The position numbers and the translations under genes are program-made. From Spisula solida (Eukaryota; Mollusca; Bivalvia; Venerida; Mactridae), in contig OX365948.1 in NCBI GenBank assembly GCA_947247005.1, positions 36,832,601-36,896,600 on the forward strand: a DNA stretch of 64,000 nucleotides. The letters run 5' to 3'. Shown here one piece after another: positions 35,729-48,100 of this stretch; the stretch's first letter is position 1; each line of letters starts with the position of its first letter. The notes under the pieces are model-generated. The model made no database searches, was not told the origin of the DNA, and saw nothing but the letters and a program-made list of their open reading frames with translations.

Positions 35729-35944
35729 CTAAACCGGCAGGGGAATATTGCCGATCAGGCTATATAGCTCGTTCAGACTATCTTTAGAACAAAAGAATTT
35801 ATCATAACTTAAATCATGAGACATTTCTCCGTAAGCTACTGAACTCTGACCCTGCCTCATCTGATACATGGTTGTTGCAAATTCAATCAGCCTCCCAAAA
35901 TTTGCGCTCAGAGATGCTGGATGCAATGGAAAATTGTACCAAAT
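35729..35944 (-). pseudogene. Coding-like ORF of unknown family
   Basis: After an acceptor-like TTTGTAAG the minus strand is open for about 72 codons (YIWYNFPLHPASLSANFG ... MYQMRQGQSSVAYGEMSH ... DSLNELYSLI) and ends at a TAG. The composition looks protein-like, but I recognise no family. An inverted, diverged copy of its last third lies at 36244-36352 with stops, so this may be a gene or transposon remnant. Confidence 0.3.
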
Positions 35945-36243
35945 ATACCTTACAAATAAAATATTGATTGGGATTTCATATCTTTTATAAATTCTGCTGC
36001 AATAACATTGGAAAACTGTCCTGTTTCAATGTCTTATAGTGTCTTTCTCTGTTGCACTCAGCATCCCTGAGCGCCGTAACTGGGAGGCTGCAAGTATTCA
36101 CAAGCATGATGTATCAGAAGGATAAAGTTACTAGTAGAAGAATGTATGACATTGTTTGGGTAACAAAATATGTTTAAACTAAACTAGTAGAGTTTATCAT
36201 ACAGCAAAGAGTGGCTCCCGGATAATGATCTCCTTATATAGAA

Positions 36244-36352
36244 ATATGATTAATTCTTTTGTTCTAAAGATAGCCTGATTGAGCGATAATTATTAGAGCC
36301 TGAATGAGCTATATAGCCTACTTGGCAAATATCCCCAGTCTGCTAAAGACAA
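36244..36352 (+). repeat. Inverted partial copy of the 35.8-kb ORF
   Basis: TATGATTAATTCTTTTGTTC and the following AAAGATAG match the minus strand near 35.79 kb, continuing with drift to GGCAAATATCCCC. The frame is broken by stops. Confidence 0.65.
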
Positions 36353-36379
36353 ACTGGAACATTCACTCATTTTTGTGTC

Positions 36380-37500
36380 GCGACGTATAGGTGTTACTTT
36401 GGCGTTAGCTGCGGCGGCGGCGTTACAAATTGCTTGTCCGGAGCACGGATATACACAGAACGGATAAGCAGGTCTAAAAATAGCCTAATTATGACCTGAC
36501 TACCCATAATGCATTGCGCGCTTCGGTAAGCACGATAATTGTGAACATGACTTATCCAAAAGAAGTCTTTTTTTCGTGTCAAAACCACAAAACTAAGTGG
36601 TTTGATCATTTTCAACAAATAGAGGACACCCCAAAGATCACAAAAAATATTGATTTATTAGAAAAACAGTCGTAAATAAGTTTCCTTAGGGGTTTAAAAA
36701 AGTAAATATCGGAAGCAATCCAAAACCCGTCGATTGAAAATTTATCGATCAGGATAGGTCACAGAAAATGTGGTCTATGTCACAATTGACAGATGAATCG
36801 TCCAAACTATCTATACAAAAACTTTCCAAACACATAAGGGAACAAATAAATTCCCATCTTTGCTTATTTTGACGAAGAGTTGCTTTAAATGAAAACAAAT
36901 ATCTCATTGACAAATTAGGCTGAATTTATGAAATAATCCAAGATGGCGGCGGCTAGCGGGGAAAAATAACGCCAACTTGAGAATCTCGCCAAGTCTCGTT
37001 AAGTCTCGTACAAGTAAGCCGATCGCGATATTTCATTCCAGTATGGCGGCCTATATAGGAAATATAGTGGGGGGTCGAATGAGTTGCCATTCCGTCTAAT
37101 GTATTTCCGTGTCCGGAGCATAACTTTGTCACCTTAAGTTCAACTGACTCAAGATTTGGTATGCATGTTTCTTGCAATAAGCCGAAGTGCAGTGCGCAAG
37201 AACTATAACTCTACCTTGTATCATTTTTGAATTATTTCCCTTTGATTGATTTTATTAGAGCATTTCTTGTCCGGTGCATGTTACTTTGTCACCTTAAGTT
37301 CAAATGACTCAAGATTTTGTATGCATGTTTCTTGCAATAAGCCGAAGTGCAGTGTGCAAGAACCATAGCTCTGCCTTGCATCATTTTTGAATTATTTCCC
37401 TTAGATTGATTTAATTAGAGCATTTCTTCTCCGGAGGATGACTTTGTCACCATAAGGTTGAATGACTTGAAACTGGGTATGCATGTTTCTTACCAAAAGT
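36380..37500. repeat. Satellite-like repeat, three ~150-bp units
   Basis: TGACTTTGTCACCTTAAGTT-type blocks start near 37123, 37280 and 37440, each with GGTATGCATGTTTCTTGC and GCCGAAGTGCAGTG. The left part holds GCGGCGGCGG, CAAGATGGCGGCGGC (36939) and GTATGGCGGC (37041). It is related to the repeat at 62.4-62.9 kb. Confidence 0.7.
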
Positions 37501-38091
37501 TAGATCGAGGACCCTGTTAGATGTTGTTGATATTATTTAAACTTGTCACACTATCTTGTTTTAACATGTAACACTATTTGCAATGACCTAAGCCAAAAGA
37601 AATCTCTTTATTTTAAATGAATATATTGTGACTTATTTCACAGAACAGACGATACTTGTTCATATATGGTCAAAAGCTTTTGAAGCATATCTATACCGAA
37701 GATAATGGTAGCAAAAAAAAAGTTTTCTTGTAAAATTCCCTCGGTCGACAACACGCACCTCTATGAAGAAAATACCTAAGACTGAAATAAATCTAATAAT
37801 TCTAAGTTATTATAACTAAGTCAATCAACAGCCTTAAAAAATCCTACCTTAAACTTATTTGTTTCATATATAGCAAAAATAGCCACCTTTCCTCGTTTTT
37901 ATGGCTATATTTTGCTCTAACAAAAAGATGCTGTGTCGCCCGATCACTCTAAAAGTCAGGGAAAACTTCCGTGGTCTGGGAAGTTAGGGAATCTTGTCTT
38001 ACAAAATTTGTGGGAACCCAGTTAAGTGCTACCCAATAAATACTTTACAGCATTCATTTACAGTTTATATTGTTAATTCAGGAGGAAAAGG

Positions 38092-38172
38092 GGCGCCTGA
38101 CTTGGGTTTTGAACCCAGGCCCAGGTATACTAGTGTTTTGCCATGCCAACTGTGCTAGTCAAGATTGCCTGT
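38092..38172 (-). mobile_element. tRNA-like SINE unit A
   Basis: On the minus strand there is an A-box TAGCACAGTTGG (38157-38146) and a B-box GGGTTCAAAACCC (38116-38104), spaced as in a tRNA gene, followed by GGCGCCCCTTTTCCTCC. The cloverleaf is imperfect, so it is a SINE-like relic, not a tRNA gene. Confidence 0.6.
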
Positions 38173-38261
38173 CAGTCTCCACAGACAAGACATTTTCCCC
38201 CTCCCCTGTGCATGAGTCAGTCAAGCACTTCTGACTCCATTATAAAGTTAACTTAGAAGAG

Positions 38262-38338
38262 AAAAAAGGACTGGAACCCATGACCTTCGGTATACTAGTA
38301 AGTACCGAGTAGCTCTGCCAACTGAGCTAGCCGGGTGT
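38262..38338 (-). mobile_element. tRNA-like SINE unit B
   Basis: On the minus strand there is an A-box TAGCTCAGTTGG (38329-38318) and a B-box GGGTTCCAGTCC (38279-38268), then CTTTTTTCTCTTC. Same orientation as unit A and 171 bp from it, so they are probably two halves of one composite SINE. Confidence 0.65.
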
Positions 38339-38574
38339 CTGTCATTGGTTCCTATATGAACAACACCAATTACATACTAAATAGATGCCTAACAACATGG
38401 AAATTTATGAAAACAAGAGTGCTTTGCATAGCAGTGCTCTGCAATCAATCTTGTCAATATCTTAGTAGACATAAAAAAACACTGGAAAAAAATCATATTT
38501 GTACATTACCGATTTAGGAATGTTTTACATAGTAGCCTACACACATCATTCTGCATGTAAATACATGTAAATCA

Positions 38575-38865
38575 TTGGAATAGTTGATGCAGCTAGAAGC
38601 AGGAGCTGTTTCCAATACACAGCTCATCTTGGAGTAGACAGCCAGTCTGAGTCATTGGAGAGGATGCTTAGTTCTCCCCGTTCAATTGTAGATTGCCAGT
38701 ACAAGCAACAGCATTTTTGTTCTCGTGACTTCTGCGGGCTTGGTTCTCAATATTGTTTGGTTGAATTTATACAATTTTAAAGGAATTAAAAGGCCCTAAC
38801 AGGATATCTATTGAAAGTTTAAAGGAGTTAAAGGATCCTTCGATGGATTATTTGTAATATTTTTG
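38575..38865 (+). other. STMN: Probable stathmin 5'UTR exon 1 (non-coding)
   Basis: The donor GTAAGT at 38866 lies 190 bases before the TTGCAG acceptor of the start-codon exon, so a short 5'UTR intron is likely. The exon has no long ORF. Its left end is a guess: I see no TATA box, and the less AT-rich sequence begins near 38575. The transcription start is not defined by sequence. Confidence 0.45.
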
Positions 38866-39055
38866 GTAAGTTACTTAGACACTGTGAAAATTATTTCTTG
38901 CGATCTGCGTTGATTCTTTTTGCGAAACTATACCAACATAAATTAAGATTTATAGAAAGCAGAAGTTGGATTAAATAAATTTAATGTGATGCGTATATTT
39001 TTAGATGAAATTTTACAGTTGTAATTGTTTCTTATGATCATGTTGCTATTTGCAG

Positions 39056-39142
39056 AAAACCAAGTTAAAGAATACGTCATCACTGGGTTGTGCACAAGCA
39101 GTTTTACTGGAATTTTCACCACATAAAGAAAAATGTCACAAG
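39056..39142 (+). CDS. STMN: Stathmin exon 2: end of 5'UTR and start codon
   Basis: The acceptor CTATTTGCAG ends at 39055 and the donor GTAATA starts at 39143. Only the last ten bases code (Met-Ser-Gln plus one base), starting at the ATG at 39133. An in-frame TAA nine bases upstream rules out an earlier start in this exon. The split Glu codon is completed by AA at 49512, which restores MSQETLKT and confirms the 10.4-kb intron. Confidence 0.85.
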
Positions 39143-42100
39143 GTAATAATATGTATAAGTTTTAGAAATAACTACAATACTGTAAAATACATTTTGTTAA
39201 TTTTGTAGTGAATTTTCATAGATGAACTTGGCTATGAAATCAGATATCTCATAATCATGATAACTAATTAATTTCTTTCCGTACAAAATGTGATATCCAC
39301 AATTTTAAGGTCCCACAAAATTGTCATCAATTGCCAAAATTCACAAAATTTTATACCTACCACTTTTATAAATGGGTTTATTTTTACAGTACTTACCAAT
39401 AAAGGCTTTAATATAGTCTATAATCATGCTTTGTTGGAAGTTGATACTGTTTAAGTTTTAGTTATAATTTTTGCAATAAAAATGGATGAGGAATTGAAAT
39501 GAGTAATGTGTTCATGGATAATAAATTTTGTTTCAGGGTTTTGTATTGAAGATTCAATTTGGTTAATTGATTAATGAAGTTAATGGGTTATGTAACGAGC
39601 AGTAGCTAGGGAGACATATTTGTTTAATTGCCGATGATAAATCAAACTTGATCTGTAACAGCAGATTTTCGTATTCGTACTCAATATTTAGACTATAAAC
39701 TACAGATTTCCATTATGTAAACTCACAAATCATACTCAATATTTAGGCTATCTGAATAATTATGTGGACATAATAAAGTGACTAGCTTTCACATGTATGT
39801 ATGCTTTTTACTTTTGGTGTTCTTACTGCAGAACATGAGGGACACCCTTTAAATATAGATATGTTAGTGTAACAACATAAATAATGTGGACATGATAAAG
39901 TGACTAGCTTTCACATTAATTATTTTATGCTCTTTACTTTGAGTGTTCTCTGCATGAAATGAAGGGCACTCCTTTAGTATATATATGTTAGCGTAACAAC
40001 ATAAAGTCATTGAAGAACTTCATGTATTTATTGTGTTTGTTGTAGTAAACAATGACTGGACAATTTTGTTGTATCTGAAACCAAACTATGGTTGTGTTAA
40101 GAAGTGGAATCAAAGTGGTTTTAGTTTCTTAGTTTAATTAATTTTCAGTCATAAATATCACTATATTTGAAGCCAATCAAAGGATCTTCAAACTTTTCAT
40201 GGAGATTGGTAATCAACAGTAGATGACCCCTTTTGATTTTGAAGTCAAATGTCAAGGTCACTGATTTACCATTTCTGACTATTGAAATGGTTTCCATTCA
40301 AGAACGCTTTTCCCTAGGATCTTAAAACTATACATGGAGGTTGGTCATAAACAGTCGATGACCCGAATTGATTTTGAGGTCAAAGGGCAAGGTGTGACCT
40401 TCACCTTTTTGGACTATTGGGCTGCCATGGGGGCATACATGTTTTACAAACATCTTTGTTTTGTAAATGATTTGGCATTATGCGAATGTTTTGTACAGCT
40501 TACTACAGCCTGGGAGGTTTTCATGGAAATTTTTATCATGTGTCTGAGTAATAAAACTAATAATTTTAGTGTCTGGGTAATAACTTTAGTTGTCAAATAT
40601 CACTGATTGTATTAAACAATAAAGCATATGTTGCTTGATTGTTTAGGGAATGTTTGCTACTACCAGTATCCGTTGGTTAGTTCAATTCCAGATATATCTG
40701 TTATTGTCGAGACAAAATTGATTTCGTATGGCATTGTTTAGCCTTCGGTTTATTTATGTCTTGTTTTGTGTCTGGGTATTAATCAGATTATAAATTTTAC
40801 TGATTCAGCAAATTTGAAACAATGGTCTTGACTCTCTGTTCACTGTTTAACTTTTGTAAACACGCTGAATAATAGAATTCACTACAACAATTAGACATCT
40901 TGGACGTAAATATATGCTACACTTATCACTCTCTACCTCAATGTTCTGTTAAAAGTCATGTATTGCTGGGAACGCTAGGATTGGGAAGTCACTGACGATA
41001 TGCGTCTTTATCATTCAGCTTGAGACATCCGAGGGAGCTTCAGGATCCATGACAAAAAGACCTGAATGGTTACGATTGAGACATTTGGTCAGTCTTGCCT
41101 TCAAATTACCTTAAAATACTACAAATAATATATCGGGCACTGTGTGTACTGTTGTTAACATACTATACTAAACTTGCTGTGATTTAAAAATCTACCACTA
41201 GTTACATGTAGAAACATATATAAAGTTTAAATTTAAAGCACAATTTCATACCCCCATCACAAAAAACTTGTTCTGGATACGTTCTAAAACATTTGTTACT
41301 GTTACTTGTACGCAAATAGATAACTCGTACACAAAAGTGCACTCCTGATGAATTCAAAACATATAAATCCCTAGTTTCAGTCATCCATTTCAACTTTAGT
41401 TGGATGACATTAAAGATTACGCTGCTCCCTATGCACAGTTTTGAGAAGAGGAAGTAAACATGGGATACCTTGCTGCCAGAGGGATACATGAATATATTAA
41501 TAATATCACAGTAACAAGGTGCTGTCTCATATTCTCATATTGATGTTGTTCAGTATAATACAACTTCCCCTATGAATGAAAAGTATATAATTATAAGTGA
41601 ATTAACTGTCACTGATCTAATTGTTATATTACTGGCAGTTCCGAGTTCTCTTTATTAATAGATAAATTACAAATATTAGATGATAAAGCAGTATTTTCAT
41701 TACGGTTTCTAAGATTAGACAGTCTGTCTGTTTCCTGAGCTGTCAACACAGTTAATAACAAATCCTATCATGCTCCTTTACATTGTAAATTGATTTACTT
41801 ACTTAATTTTATTAATGTTCCAGTCGTACATAATCATCTAGTAATGCTTCTTTAAAAAGATTAGCTCTCTGTAGGGGCTCATTCAATACTGATTAATGCT
41901 GGGTACTATCTTGTTGGGTGTGAGGTTTTTATAAGACTGTCTACTGGCATGATTAGAAGAAATGTTGTCTCCCCATAGACACAATGTCTGCATTCGCAGA
42001 TATTATACGCCCGTTTGAAAAACGGGACGTATTATAAGATCACCCTTGGCGTGTGGCGGCATCCAGCAGTTTGTCTGTACTCTAACGCTCAGAGTTTTCA

Positions 42101-45100
42101 TTCGATCGTCTTCAAACTTTGTGACAATGCTTATGGGCATAATATCTAGGCCAAGTTTGATTATAGGCCAAGTCGGCCTAGGCCTTATTGGGTTATGGGC
42201 CTTTAATTACCAAAAAAGCAGTCACAATGTCAATTGAAATATTCCTGAGGGTCATGGGTTCAACCCCCACTATGACAAAAATCTTTTTTTTCTTTTTTTA
42301 GTGTTTAGGTAATGTTTTGTCTTTAAAGCATTGTATTTGTACAGTTATTTGGAGAAAGATATTTTTTCCAAATGATTTTGTTTAAGTTATAGGTCAAATC
42401 ATAGAAAAACCCAGTTTGTCTGTACTCTAACACTCACAGTTTTCATCCGATCATCTTCAAACTTTGTGACAATGCTTAAGGGCATTATATTTAGGACAAG
42501 TTCAATTATAGGCCCACTCAGCCTAGGCCTTCTTGGGTTATGGTCCTTTAATTAAACTTTTTTTGGATTGTTTGTTTTTTTCATTGACCATTCCCGAGAC
42601 GGGCGTATTTTGTGACATTTTGGCTCTTGTTTTATGTTGCTGTAAAGTATTCTGAATTTGAATTTGCTGTAAGTGTGTACATCTGCCTAGTGCCTAAGTT
42701 ATATTTCACTCCCAACATTGTTGGCGAAGGTGTCTAAAATATTTCCTCTGTCCATACATGTGTCTGGCAAATAAAGATTTCTGGTGAGTAAATCTTGAAT
42801 GAACAGATGGATGAACTTTGAGTGTATTACTTAAATGGATATTGGTCAGTAAAAGTAGATGGCCTCTATTATTTTGAGGTCAGTTGGTCACCAACCTTCC
42901 ATCTGGACTCAAGGGATGTTATAACAAAAAAATCATTGGTTATTTCTACATTGCACCCATTTTTATGCTGTACATGCATGTCTGTGGCCTTTTAAGCAAT
43001 GGGGTTGGACTCTTAGGAGAGGGGAAACTGTTTGTGCTTAAAGGGGAATTTTGGTTACAATAGAAAAAGGATGTACCATATTCGTAAATGGAAAACTGCA
43101 TGCATAAAAACAAAGAAAATGTGACGATATATGGCCCTTTTTGAGGGAAAACATGATTTTCTATGAAGTCAGTATGGGAAACATCCTATACTTTGTTTTT
43201 TGTATGATTCCACTTTAGGAAGTATTCTGTCACTCATTACCTAATTGTTTTCATTACCAACGATCTGTGTATGGCAATGTAAAGTACAGGCATCACATAA
43301 TTCCAGCATGGCTTGATGTACTGACATTCAACATTTGCTTGAATATTTTATGAGAGAGTAACAGTTTATCACATGGACACTCAAATTGAGTATTTGTATT
43401 AATTAGGATCGTCCTCCACTGTAATAGTTCATGAACCTGGCTTAGTTTAGGTGACTAAAAGCACCATAAAAGCAATATACTGAATTCTTATATAATTCAT
43501 GAACCTGGCTTAGTTTAGGTGACTAAAAGCACCATAAAAGCAATATACTGAATTCTTAGTTAACATGTCTTGAGGAATAAATGCTTGCTTAATACTTCTA
43601 GTTAAAATGAGGAATATTTCTTCTTGAGCAAAAACTTTAGACAATTGTCAAAAATGAGTCAAGTAGAAAATGATTTCATTGTCGTGGCTGATCATTACCA
43701 AGGAGAGGTTGTTTTCTTCCTGTACATTGGTACTATCAGATCTTCCATGTGTGTGTAGGTTGTCTGTACAGTGATTTTTTTCCTTCTGTGTTTGCTACCG
43801 GTAAATAGTACCTTCCCAATTTGAAAAAGGCTATAATTTTTCCAAATTTGAAGGGAAAAATTCCCAATGAACATTTAAAAAAAATATTTCAAAATCGGAC
43901 ATAAAACGACAGTTATGAACATTTTTGACAAGAGGTCAAGCATAAAAGTTTACAGAAACCAGTAAACAGTCATGTAATCTCTTTCGGTTTTATTTGGCCT
44001 TTCTGCGTCATGAAAATTCCCAATTTCAAGTTGTCACAATGCGAAAATTCCCAATCTGAACGGCCAAAGAAGCAAAAAATCACTGCAGTAAATGATAATC
44101 ATTAACTCGAGGGAAACTAGATAATGATTAACTCAAGGGAAACTGGTTAGGTTAACTGCCTGCCACATAATTTAACATGATTGAAAATTTGTTAGAAATT
44201 CGAGTAAAAACATTATTGAATGTTTTGCAGTTTGCATAAGGCTTGATACATTCCATGCTTTTCATTATTGATCATGAAACCACTGATAGCTTGTCAGTTT
44301 GTATGGGTATGTGATGTACAGAAGTCTGGAGAATGGCAATTATTGTCTTTTATTCATAAGATCAATGCAAACAACTGATTGAAGGTCGGGTTAATTATAT
44401 TCATGATGCAGGTATAGGTTTCCTTGCAGGGTTGTTAGGTGCCAATCTTGTTGGTACAGAGATTACGTATTTGAAGTTAAGTGACTCATTCTATTTGTCA
44501 CTGCTCACAGTGTCTCCGGAGACTACATGGTATTAATATTGATGCAGAAAATCTGCCTGCTTTAAATTTGTATCGGAAAAGCAATAATGAACTGAAGGAA
44601 TGTCCTTGTTTAAGGTCATGATACAAGTATTGGTTCAGTGCAGCATGCATTTCCAAATGTAACATCTAGTAAAAGGGTACTTGTTATTACATCTGGTAAA
44701 AGGGTACTTGTTATTACATCTGGTAAAAGGGTACTTGTTATTACATCTGGTAAAAGGGTACTTGTTATTACATCTGGTAAAAGGGTTATTACTTTTAAGC
44801 CCATCATAAAACTTTTGAAGTGCATAGTCTACAAACCTAAATGAAGGTTTGCTATAAAAGTACTAATCAATGCACTTGACACTAGATATGTATCTGTCTT
44901 TAGAATATAACCTACATTGTGAGCCAATGAAAACGCCGCATTTTCCCGGTTAAATGAAAATTTAATCATTAAATTTTTCTCTTAACAGACTTAACGTCAT
45001 GCTTTAGCGCTAATTTCTATCGGCCAATCAGAATGCAGAATGTTATATTCTAAGTTAGTTAGAACATATTAAGTAAATTTTAATGACTAAAAAGGACTCG

Positions 45101-48100
45101 CTTCGCTTCGCTCGCTCCGCCCTTTTTAATCATTAAAATTTACTTAATATGTTCTAACTATAACTTGAGTGAGAATGTGTTGTATATTTTTGTGATGATG
45201 CAGCATTATGTATTATTGTATGAATCCTATTATAAACTTATTCAGTGACCAGGTTGTTGCCATTTTATAAGAGCAATCCGACGCTGGTAAGTATAGATTG
45301 CTTTACTGGTACATGCATTAAAGTATTGATTCTGGCATTCTCTTAGACATTGCATGGAAAATACATCAAGTTCTTGATACAATATATGTCTCAAAGTGCT
45401 TTCTGTCTGGAAATTGTTTTAATCATGCATATGTTGTATTATTGAGTCAGGGATATACAATCAACTGACTCTAGATACTGTTGTCAGATAATAGTACATC
45501 ATTATTATCTGATAGTAGTATATATCATTATTACTGTTAGAAGTTTAGATGTTATAGAACATCTTTTATAACAGTAATATATCATAATTAATACATGTTA
45601 GTATTGGCGTATAACAATTCAATATATTTTCATGTGCGGAATGAGTTGCATTTCAACTACAAATAACTTGATTATGAACAATCACCCTGTCCTTTTGCAT
45701 TTGTATTATGTTCTACCAAATTGCAGTTTTAGATTTGAACATTCAGTCGAAACCCTGCAATGTCTATAAGAAATGTCAAAATCTTGGCGCATCTTTACTG
45801 ATTGTTTTTGCTGTACTAGAATGTATAATCTATATATTGTCTTTATTTGCCTATCTGGAACAGTTTGCAATTGGGGCCTGAGTATATTCTCATGTATGCG
45901 GGGATCTCCCAAAACTAAGATACACCATCAGATACATCCGGGTCGACCCGGACATTTTGATGCCGTTATAGTTTGGAAAGGGAAAGGTGATTAACTGCAT
46001 TGTTGTTGTAATTTTTGCTATGGTTCTATGTCTTGTGTTAGTATTTTTCAACCCAAGCTTAGAATAGGATTTTATATTATATTCCTGCCAAGTATTATAT
46101 TTATATTTATGCAATTGTTATATTACTATGTACTTGTATATCTTTAACATGGCTTTTAGCACAAATTTATTCTCCTGGCAGTTAAGTAACATGCGAAATA
46201 TCTTAGTCATAACTTTCTTTTGAGTTTTAGAGGATGATTTTTGCATGTCACCGTTCACACTTTTCTGCATCTATAGACATTTCTTTAAAAAAGATATTTG
46301 CAAATTTGTTTTACACAGGTGCCATCCTTGCAAAAAATAAACCCAGGTTTCTTACTGAAAAGAAAAAGAATATCAATTTAGTGAACTCCGTGTGCAGTTC
46401 TAAACATTTTTCTGTTACTTTCTTCAAAACAAGTTTAGTAATAGTCATGAAAGTTTATAATTATTTCTTTAACGTTTTTCAGCATTTGTAAGGCTTATAT
46501 ACTTATTATATAACTTTCACATGACAGCCATGAATATTCTTGCTTATCCAACGTCCAATCTGATTTGTTATTTTGACGTGTCAAAACATTCTTACGATAC
46601 TATAATGAAAATACGAGGATTTATAAGCATAGTCAAAGGCTATGTACTATACTAAGATTTATTTACCTGCAGTTTCATTTTTTGATTGAACTAATTTTCA
46701 TCAGAGTTACGTACTGTGTACTACTTAATGCTAAAACAGAATATTTTCATGGGGTTTAAGTTTGTTTTTACTTTATGGACTGTTTGGGGTCATGCAGGCA
46801 TTTAAGCATTGATGGAAGATTCAGCATTTCTGTTATTAATTAAATGCACATTATGGTTAAAGTTGTGTTGCATTATTGCATGCTTTATAACATTAAATTT
46901 TTCCAGTATTACCTTTAAGTTCTCTGTATTACCTACAGTAGCAGACAATTGGTCAAGTAGATCTTGTTGAGTATTAGCTGACTGTATATGGTACCTTCTG
47001 TAATATTTACTGTGTAATTATCCTCAACAAGATCTTTATTTAATGCATTCCATTTGTTGTCATGTATTATTGTATTCACCTTTCCAGTAATCATTCTAAA
47101 AATCACATAGTATTATACGGTATATAGTTTGTTTCTATGTTCAACATGAATGGAAAATTTAATATGTAGCACACTTTCAAATGAAGTTGTAGACTGTAGT
47201 CAAACTTGGGAGATTCCAGAATGGCTTTTCCTGATTTTACTGAGTTGCATTCTTTCTGCATTTATTTATATGAGCGGTTCTCCAGGAAAACTGGGCTTAG
47301 TGACATTATATGTTATGTAATAAGGTTTCAAAAAGTCTCTTTAATGAGAAAAAAGTCATGTTCTTTGATTTAATTTTAAGTACTTCGATAATGTAGTACT
47401 TTGTCAGAAATTTATTTTTCTCGTGAATTTCTGAAAGTACCCATATTGAGAAAAACCAGGGGTTAGTGTTTACATACAGTAGCTACATTTCTCTAAAAGC
47501 AAGCACTCACGATTTTAATATGTATTATTACAATAAGAATATAAATTTATCTAAAATGTGATACATTTTTGTAAGTTTTGAAATGCTTGGTGACGTTACG
47601 TCAAATAACGTTTGCGACGTCACTCAACAAGAAGGCGTGAGTGGTTAGTTTAAAAGGTCTGTAACTAAATTGTTGTTATATTTGATTCAAATTTTCAGAA
47701 ACTGTTTATAATAGCCTTGTAATTCAAACGCTATATTATTATGATTTTCGTTATTTCGTCAGTAAGCCCTGTTTTCTCAGATAACGGCTCATATATATGC
47801 TACCGTCTTTGTGCATGATTAAAGTTATCAATACTGCTGAATGATATGTACTGTACTTGGCAAAAATATTTTTCATTCTTTTAGATATCTTTGTAGATAT
47901 CTTTATTTGGTATCAATGTGTTTGAAACAGCTTGAGGTATAGAATTGTTGCTTTATTGTCATGTTTTTTTATTAGCTCACCTTTCACATAGTGACTGGGT
48001 GAGCTTTTATGATCACTCTTCCGTCCGTCCATCTGTAATTGCTTTTGAACTCTCTAGAAGTCACAGTTATGACCTAATCTTCATGAAACTTGGTCAGAAT

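Larger units (their letters stand above)
28163..38574. other. Intergenic region between divergent RTEL1 and stathmin
   Basis: About 10 kb containing both 5' ends. The left third holds nested bivalve repeats; the rest is AT-rich with short GC-richer islands near 34.1, 35.05, 36.4 and 36.94 kb. The RTEL1 non-coding first exon and promoter must lie here, and possibly shared control elements, but no promoter can be fixed by reading. Confidence 0.6.

Noticed and set aside
38262..38338. Possible tRNA gene on the minus strand
   Set aside because: A- and B-box motifs are present, but I cannot fold a proper acceptor stem or anticodon arm, the B-box has a changed base, and a similar unit lies beside it. 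SINE origin is more likely.
42240..42275. B-box-like GGGTTCAACCCCC suggesting another SINE
   Set aside because: There is no A-box at the right distance upstream, and it lies inside a hairpin-type repeat.
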